10,194 bases of DNA from an uncultured Candidatus Melainabacteria bacterium (GTDB lineage: Bacteria > Cyanobacteriota > Vampirovibrionia > Gastranaerophilales > Gastranaerophilaceae). The stretch lies in the NCBI GenBank assembly GCA_934693215.1, contig CAKUVB010000049.1, positions 1 to 10,194 of the forward strand, written 5' to 3'. Each line of letters opens with the position of its first letter. Position 1 is the first letter of the stretch. Positions 5,556-10,194 of this stretch are shown piece by piece. The notes beneath the pieces were generated by a model. That model ran no database searches. It was not told the origin of the DNA and worked only from the letters and a program-made list of their open reading frames with translations. The position numbers and the translations under genes are program-made.

Positions 5556-6617
5556 ATGAAAAAAGTCACAATCGAAGGAATAGTTAATAACGAAAGAATT
5601 TCAACTCAAAATTTACTACAAGATATCCAAGCAAAAATAGAAGAAGGATATACTGATTTTGAGGTTCATGCCTGTGGACAACATGATATAGGTGGGTCGG
5701 CTTGGGCTAAAAACAGTAATGAAACTTTAACTTTTAACATCACAAATCCTGGACAAAGAGTTGGAGCAATGGCAAGAAAAGGAACAAAGATTGTCGTAAA
5801 TGGCTCTACTCCTGCTGATGTTGGTTGGCTAAATTCAGGTGCTGAAATCATTGTAAAAGGTGATTGTGGAGATACTGCAGCACATTGTGCTGCTAGTGGT
5901 CATATATATGTTTCAGGTAGAGTTGGGACACGTTCAGGGGCATTAATGAAATTTGACCCTAAATTTGCACCTCCTGAATTTTGGGTGTTGAAAAATACAG
6001 GCTCATTTAGTTTTGAATTTATGGGTGGTGGTATTGCCGTTATATGTGGCTTTGATTGTAATGGTGTTGAATCTATATTAGGAAACCGTTCATGTGTTGG
6101 TATGGTTGGTGGAACAATATATTGCAGAGGTCCTATCAAAGGTATATCTTCTTGTGTTGAAGTTATTGAACTCTCTCAAAAAGATATCGACTTTTTAACG
6201 GACGGTATGGAAAGGTTTTTAACAGCAATAGACCAAAAAGGTTTAAAAGATACCCTGTTAGATTTTAGTGAGTGGAAAAAGATTGTACCTCTTGCTCCTG
6301 ACCAAAAAACAAAAAAAATCTCTGTTGCAGAATTCCATAAAAAGAATTGGGTTGAAGGTGGTATATTTGGCGATTTTATTGAAGATGATTACAAGGTATA
6401 TGACCTTGCCTCAACTGGTGATGGCAGATTACAAGAACCAATATGGGATAAAGAAAAGTGTATAAATTGTAACTTATGCAAAACAAATTGTCCTCAATCT
6501 GCAATTCGTGATGATTTTTCAATAGATGCAGATAAATGTATTGGTTGTTCTTTTTGTGCAACAGTTTGTCCAAAGCAAGCATGGTCAATGAAAAATAATA
6601 ATAAAGAGATAAGTTAA
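5556..6617 (+). CDS. glutamate synthase GXGXG subunit with C-terminal ferredoxin domain, GlxC-like
   Basis: Corresponds to the right-handed beta-helix (GXGXG) domain of GltB (COG0070), a structural piece that braces the amidotransferase and synthase parts. Residues 60-200 show the repeated glycine-rich turns, e.g. GQRVGAMARKG (66-76), IIVKGDCGDTAAHCAASG (98-115), IYVSGRVGTRSG (117-128) and GMVGGTIYCRG (182-192). About 205-290 is a charged linker. The C-terminus adds a 2x[4Fe-4S] ferredoxin domain, with Cys 302, 305, 308, 312 and Cys 328, 331, 334, 338, which plain GltB-type GXGXG domains lack. The start is well set: AGGGA lies 4-5 bases before the ATG and overlaps the stop region of the preceding gene (6-base gap). 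It is last in the operon, and I find no convincing terminator in the next 110 bases, so some read-through into the following gene is possible. Confidence 0.92.
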   Translation: MKKVTIEGIVNNERISTQNLLQDIQAKIEEGYTDFEVHACGQHDIGGSAWAKNSNETLTFNITNPGQRVGAMARKGTKIVVNGSTPADVGWLNSGAEIIVKGDCGDTAAHCAASGHIYVSGRVGTRSGALMKFDPKFAPPEFWVLKNTGSFSFEFMGGGIAVICGFDCNGVESILGNRSCVGMVGGTIYCRGPIKGISSCVEVIELSQKDIDFLTDGMERFLTAIDQKGLKDTLLDFSEWKKIVPLAPDQKTKKISVAEFHKKNWVEGGIFGDFIEDDYKVYDLASTGDGRLQEPIWDKEKCINCNLCKTNCPQSAIRDDFSIDADKCIGCSFCATVCPKQAWSMKNNNKEIS

Positions 6618-6633
6618 AATAATACCAATCAAA

Positions 6634-6661
6634 TTGACGATGTCATAAATATAATTATAAA
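6634..6661 (+). promoter_or_regulatory. possible promoter for the gene at 6731
   Basis: TTGACG (6634-6639) and TATAAA (6656-6661) are 16 bases apart, giving a start near 6668 and a leader of about 60 bases. The leader contains the A+T-rich inverted repeat GTAAAT/ATTTAC (6675-6680 and 6685-6690). A second, weaker candidate is TTTACG (6686-6691) with TATACT (6708-6713), 16 bases apart. Either would free the gene from the glutamate synthase operon. Confidence 0.4.
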
Positions 6662-6730
6662 TTAAAATATGTTTGTAAATATTTATTTACGGGATAGCAA
6701 TTTTATTTATACTTGGGGTTTATTATAATT

Positions 6731-7435
6731 ATGGCAAGGTTAGTATCAAATCCTATTAATAGGGACGAAAAACGAGTAAATAAATCAAGTCTCAATAAAA
6801 TTGATGAAATCCAAGCATCAATAATGCGTGGAGAACTTTTAAGATACTCGCTTTATATAAAAGATGTAAGAGAGAATTTGGATAATTTAAAACAAGCCAA
6901 TATCAAGTATTTGGACTTAGTTTTAAAGATAATCCAAATTTCAATTACTCAATTACAAGGTTTGGATATTGTTGTTCCATTAAAAGTTTTATTGTCACAA
7001 GTAAAAGAAGCTTCTTATTATAACCAAGAAGCATTAGATTTTACTCAAGAAGTGTTGGATAGTGTTGATATTTTGACTGCAAAATATTATTTGGCTCATT
7101 TGGCAGCTGGAATTTTGAATAATAAAAACCTAAAACAACAATTTAAGGCAACTATACCATTTGTAAAATATATTGTTAATTCATTGTCAAATGATTCTAG
7201 CAATTTGCAACGACAAAAAGAGTTTATGAATGCTGTAAAAATTTTAATAAACGAAAAAGCAGATTCTCAAAAAATTGCAATATTACCAAAGCTTAAATAT
7301 TTAGCAGATACAAATTTTGATGATAATTATGAACTAAATGTTGTTGATATCGTTTTTGGAAAAGAGTCTGTAGAAGATTTGTTAAGTCAATATAACACTC
7401 ATAAAATTTCTCATCGTATCCAAAATTCGTTATAG
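6731..7435 (+). CDS. hypothetical helical protein, function unknown
   Basis: I do not recognise this 234-residue protein. It has no signal peptide and no convincing membrane segment, so a cytoplasmic location is likely. It begins with a basic, polar stretch (MARLVSNPINRDEKRVNK) and is then predicted almost entirely helical, with heptad-like hydrophobic spacing and few Pro or Gly residues. It contains no Cys and no Trp and shows no catalytic or metal-binding motif. I chose the ATG at 6731; an in-frame TTG at 6713 would add six residues (MGFIII) but overlaps the GGGG tract that is the only Shine-Dalgarno-like sequence, itself 12 bases from the ATG. The coding region ends inside the opposite-strand lipoprotein gene (25-base overlap). 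A structural, adaptor or regulatory role is possible, but nothing in the sequence decides. Confidence 0.7.
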   Translation: MARLVSNPINRDEKRVNKSSLNKIDEIQASIMRGELLRYSLYIKDVRENLDNLKQANIKYLDLVLKIIQISITQLQGLDIVVPLKVLLSQVKEASYYNQEALDFTQEVLDSVDILTAKYYLAHLAAGILNNKNLKQQFKATIPFVKYIVNSLSNDSSNLQRQKEFMNAVKILINEKADSQKIAILPKLKYLADTNFDDNYELNVVDIVFGKESVEDLLSQYNTHKISHRIQNSL

Positions 7436-7815
7436 GCTAGAGGTTTTCCTAAATTATTAATCGAAAATATCTGCATAACATATCTTCCTTTTTGATGAAT
7501 CGTAAAATTGTTATAGTAATAATACATGTTTTGTTTCATAATTCTGTAGTCGTTTGACCAATAAATAGTATAACCACCTCTATTTATGGTATCAGATACT
7601 TTAAACACCTGAACTCTAATAAATTTACACTCTATTTTTTTAGGTGTAAAAAATAGATAATAGATTTTCTGACCTTCTGCAAATTCTCGAGATGGGTGCA
7701 TTACTGTTTCTTTGGTTATAGGTTCAGCATTAAATATTATATTAGGCTTTTCTTTCTGTTCACAACCCGAACAGAAGAACAAGATTAAACAAAATATAAG
7801 TATTATTCTTTTCAT
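7411..7815 (-). CDS. small putative lipoprotein, function unknown
   Basis: A 134-residue protein of unknown family with a lipoprotein-type signal: MKR, a hydrophobic core to residue 14, then CSGC with the lipidated residue at Cys18. The -3 position is Cys rather than the usual Leu, so the lipobox is not ideal, but Ser-Gly-Cys followed by EQKEK is typical. The mature part (about 117 residues) looks beta-rich, with aromatic segments such as GGYTIYWSNDYR and a run of four Tyr, and could be an Ig-like or lipocalin-like envelope domain; this is a guess. Its ATG overlaps the stop of the TPR gene as ATGA, and no good ribosome binding site precedes it, so translation is probably coupled and the products may act together in the envelope. 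Its last 25 bases overlap the convergent gene. Confidence 0.75.
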   Translation of the reverse strand: MKRIILIFCLILFFCSGCEQKEKPNIIFNAEPITKETVMHPSREFAEGQKIYYLFFTPKKIECKFIRVQVFKVSDTINRGGYTIYWSNDYRIMKQNMYYYYNNFTIHQKGRYVMQIFSINNLGKPLAYNEFWIR

Positions 7816-9788
7816 TGTGGCATCTGTTTCAATTGTTGAATTTTATTATTTACAGTATCAATCAACTTTTTGTCTTTTTCATATTTTGTATATTTTGTAT
7901 AGTTTTCTATAGCTTTTTCATTTTCATTCTTATATTCGTAAGCTAAACCTAAAGCATAATATGCTAATGCATAATCTGAATCTATACCGATAACTTTATC
8001 AAAACAATTTATAGAACTATTAAAGTTTCTTTGGTTTGCATAGGTTAATCCTAAGTTAAACCAAGCATCTGCATAGTTATTATCAACTTTTATTGCTTCA
8101 TTGTAGTAATATGTTGCTTTGTTTAAATTCTTTGTCAAACGGTACAAATTACCTAATTTTAAAAGAGTTTCTTTATCTGTAGGTGTTGTAAGGATTACTT
8201 TTTGATAACATGCAATAGCTTGTTTGTAATTCTTTGATTTGTATGCTGAGTCCCCTTGTTGAATTAACCTTTCAACTTCGGTTATTGTATCTGTAGCTGT
8301 TTTAGTAGCCTTAGTTTGTTTTTCTAATGCTATTTTGAAATCATTATATTCGTTTTTATACTCTGTATTATTAGGTTCTAATGTTATTGCTTTTTCAAAA
8401 TAATATGTAGCTTTTTTATAGTTTTTTAAATTTTCATTAGCTAAAGCCAATCCAAAGTATGCTGATGCTTGTTTTTCATCTGTTGCAATAACTTCTTCAA
8501 AAGGTAGACAAGATTGAACGTACTGTTCTTTGTCTATTAAATCAAAACCTAAAGATAAAAGTGCGTTATTAAGATTTTTTTGTACTTCATCATTATCTTT
8601 TTCTGTTAATAAGTTTTTATAAATTTCTATCGCAGATAAATACGATTTATCTGCGTGTAAAACTAAAGCTTTGTTATATCTCAAATCATAATCGTTTGGA
8701 GATGTTTGTAATGCTAAATCATAGAATTTTAGAGCATTTTTTAAATCATTTTTTTGATGATAACAATATGCAAGTTCTTTTTTGATTTCGATGTCAGCAG
8801 GAGCTTTAGCATAAGCTTTTTGATAGTTTAACAATGCTAAATCAATATTATTTGTTTTTTTATACATCAACGCAATATTTTTATAAGCATCTACATCTTC
8901 CGGATATGATTCAATATACTTTTTGTATTGAACAATAGCATCTTCATTCTTGTTCATTGTGGCTAAAAGGTTACCATAATCAAATCTTAACTCGTTCATA
9001 TCAGGTTCTAGTTCAAATAGTTTCACAAACGATTTTTCAGCTTCTTGATTTTTGTTCAATGCTTGATATGACAACGCAAGTTGTGAATAAGTTTTTACAC
9101 TATCAGGATTAGTTTCTAAAGATTTATTTAAAATTGTAACTGCGTTTTCGTATTTTTTGTTTTTAAATAATGATGTTCCATAGTTAATAAAATCTTTAAA
9201 CGAATCAGGTGCTGTATTATATGCTATATCAAACTCTTTTTCTGCAGTTGCATAATCCCCTGATTCTAAGTATGTTCTTGCCATACTTTCTCTTGCTGAT
9301 TGATTTTCAGGATAGCTTGTTAAAAATGTTTGGTAATCCTTGATTGAATCATCAAATTTCTTTTGATATGATTCAACATTTGCTAAATTTAGATAGTTGT
9401 ATTTGTAATCAGGACATAATACAGAAGCTTGTTTATATGAGTTATAAGCATTCTCATAATCGCCCATAGATTGAAGTATATTACCTATGCTTACATATAA
9501 AAAGCCATCACCCGGATTTAGTTTAAGAGCTTTTTTGTAGTATGTTAAAGCACTAGCACTATCCCCCACTGTTGAATATAGCCCAGCAATTTTCGTGTAC
9601 AAAACAGAATCATCACCATTTACGAGAATAGCTTTTTCCAAATATTTTATTGCATTAGTATAATCTTGTTTTGCTTCATAAGCTGTACCCATTTTGTATA
9701 GATTATGAGCTTCTTTCGTCATTTTTGCATTGGATATATTCGTTGAGAGTAATAATAAAGCTAATATTGTTAATATCTTCTTATTCAT
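7812..9788 (-). CDS. secreted tetratricopeptide-repeat protein (about 17 TPRs)
   Basis: A 658-residue scaffold protein made almost wholly of TPR helix pairs, which mediate protein-protein contacts. Residues 1-21 are a Sec signal peptide (MNKK, Leu-rich core, SNA before KMTKEA), so the array is expected in the periplasm. I count 13 repeats at about 25-473, each about 34 residues and often ending in a NP, EP or YP turn (unit 12 is irregular and longer). A Lys/Thr-rich linker follows at about 488-505, then four more repeats at about 506-640 and a short charged tail ending QMPQ. No enzymatic domain is present. AAGGA lies 7 bases before the ATG, within the 16-base gap to the upstream gene. The stop overlaps the lipoprotein start (ATGA). 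The context suggests an envelope complex in which the lipoprotein is a partner, but the role is not identifiable. Confidence 0.9.
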   Translation of the reverse strand: MNKKILTILALLLLSTNISNAKMTKEAHNLYKMGTAYEAKQDYTNAIKYLEKAILVNGDDSVLYTKIAGLYSTVGDSASALTYYKKALKLNPGDGFLYVSIGNILQSMGDYENAYNSYKQASVLCPDYKYNYLNLANVESYQKKFDDSIKDYQTFLTSYPENQSARESMARTYLESGDYATAEKEFDIAYNTAPDSFKDFINYGTSLFKNKKYENAVTILNKSLETNPDSVKTYSQLALSYQALNKNQEAEKSFVKLFELEPDMNELRFDYGNLLATMNKNEDAIVQYKKYIESYPEDVDAYKNIALMYKKTNNIDLALLNYQKAYAKAPADIEIKKELAYCYHQKNDLKNALKFYDLALQTSPNDYDLRYNKALVLHADKSYLSAIEIYKNLLTEKDNDEVQKNLNNALLSLGFDLIDKEQYVQSCLPFEEVIATDEKQASAYFGLALANENLKNYKKATYYFEKAITLEPNNTEYKNEYNDFKIALEKQTKATKTATDTITEVERLIQQGDSAYKSKNYKQAIACYQKVILTTPTDKETLLKLGNLYRLTKNLNKATYYYNEAIKVDNNYADAWFNLGLTYANQRNFNSSINCFDKVIGIDSDYALAYYALGLAYEYKNENEKAIENYTKYTKYEKDKKLIDTVNNKIQQLKQMPQ

Positions 9789-9804
9789 ATTGTTTTCCTT
9801 ATAG

Positions 9805-10194
9805 TTATTTTAAGACTATTCCATTCATTTGACAGAAGGAGTTTAGTATTGTAGTAGCTTTTTCAACTTCTGACATTAATGAAATAAGTTTTAATTCATC
9901 TGCAATTGAAGAAGCTTTTTGATTCATTTGCTGTGCGGATAAAATATAATCAACTTTTTTATCCTGTATTGTTAGAGCATAATCTTGCAAATATTTTGAA
10001 TACAATAAATACAAATGTGCTAATTGATATTTTATATCTGAACTTTTTGCAATCATTATAGCTTTTTCTATATACATTTTTGCTGCATCAAAATCTTGTA
10101 GAGCAAGATAAATTTCACCAATTAATTTGTTTAAAATTAATGTAAAATAATTATTATTAATGTTTACACTTTGAGAAATATCAAGGGCTTTTAG
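9805..10194 (-). CDS. C-terminal part of a TPR-like protein (5' end outside the window)
   Basis: The reading frame is open from its stop (9805-9807) to the window edge, giving 129 visible residues. The in-frame ATG at 10077 is internal, not a start: the codons upstream of it continue a TPR-type helix pair (IGEIYLALQDFDAAKMYIEKA). The visible part is helical throughout, with one clear TPR (about residues 22-55 of the fragment), further repeat-like helices (YQLAHLYLLYSKYLQDYAL) and a C-terminal helix ending MNGIVLK. The spacing of alanines and aromatics resembles the C-terminal TPR arrays of large signalling proteins (AAA-type ATPase, kinase or cyclase plus TPR), but the N-terminal domain that would decide lies outside the window. 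The gene is 16 bases upstream of the secreted TPR gene on the same strand, so the two are probably cotranscribed. Confidence 0.8.
   Translation of the reverse strand, partial: LKALDISQSVNINNNYFTLILNKLIGEIYLALQDFDAAKMYIEKAIMIAKSSDIKYQLAHLYLLYSKYLQDYALTIQDKKVDYILSAQQMNQKASSIADELKLISLMSEVEKATTILNSFCQMNGIVLK

Noticed and set aside
5666..6139. Open frames on the minus strand inside the GXGXG subunit gene.
   Set aside because: They are opposite a well-conserved gene, lack ribosome binding sites and have no domain-like sequence; their openness follows from the codon use of the real gene.
6675..6690. Inverted repeat GTAAAT-ATTT-ATTTAC as terminator of the glutamate synthase operon.
   Set aside because: The stem is only six pairs, almost all A-T, and no T run follows, so it is unlikely to terminate transcription.
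9805..10077. A complete 90-residue protein starting at the ATG at 10077.
   Set aside because: The frame stays open to the window edge and the upstream codons continue a TPR helix pair, so this is the end of a longer gene.

Overview
The window is an A+T-rich bacterial chromosome fragment (roughly two thirds A+T) using the standard code: TGA serves as a stop and Trp is TGG. Signal peptides, a lipoprotein, a periplasmic-type TPR protein and a sugar-type ABC permease point to a free-living or gut-type bacterium. The three-subunit ferredoxin-style glutamate synthase, the base composition and the family of odd kinase-like proteins remind me of Gastranaerophilales (Melainabacteria/Vampirovibrionia) gut genomes. 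This placement is an inference from gene style only; an A+T-rich Firmicute cannot be excluded. I see no insertion sequence, phage gene, CRISPR array or plasmid function.

Layout. 124-1173 (+) encodes an unrecognised protein with remnants of a protein-kinase-like fold. It meets, tail to tail with 2 bases between stop codons, an orphan MalF/UgpA-type ABC permease (1176-2048, -). Upstream of the permease on the minus strand are a small secreted Met/Gln-rich protein (2088-2360), a perfect 12-bp terminator hairpin and a complete tRNA-Gly(UCC) (2411-2486) with a clear promoter.

2487-2826 has no protein gene but is not empty. It holds the tRNA promoter, an 11-bp long-range RNA stem followed by a plus-strand rho-independent terminator (candidate small RNA or leader, 2629-2780), and a TTGACA/TAAAAT promoter directly in front of the next gene.

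2827-6617 (+) is a tight three-gene operon for a split glutamate synthase: a class II glutaminase subunit (GlxB-like), an FMN/3Fe-4S synthase subunit with an N-terminal 2x[4Fe-4S] domain (GlxD-like), and a GXGXG subunit with a C-terminal 2x[4Fe-4S] domain (GlxC-like). Together they would transfer glutamine amide nitrogen to 2-oxoglutarate. No NAD(P)H-oxidising GltD partner is adjacent, so ferredoxin is the likely electron donor.

6731-7435 (+) encodes an unrecognised helical cytoplasmic protein. Its last 25 bases overlap, on the opposite strand, the end of a lipoprotein gene (7411-7815, -). That lipoprotein is the last gene of a minus-strand operon that also includes a 17-TPR secreted protein (7812-9788, ATGA overlap) and, entering from the right edge, the C-terminal end of a further TPR-like protein (9805-10194, 5' end outside the window).

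The points most worth a second look are the candidate small RNA in front of the glutamate synthase operon, two promoters whose geometry predicts leaderless mRNAs (glutaminase subunit and permease), the divergent kinase-like protein, and the paired Fe-S modules of the glutamate synthase.
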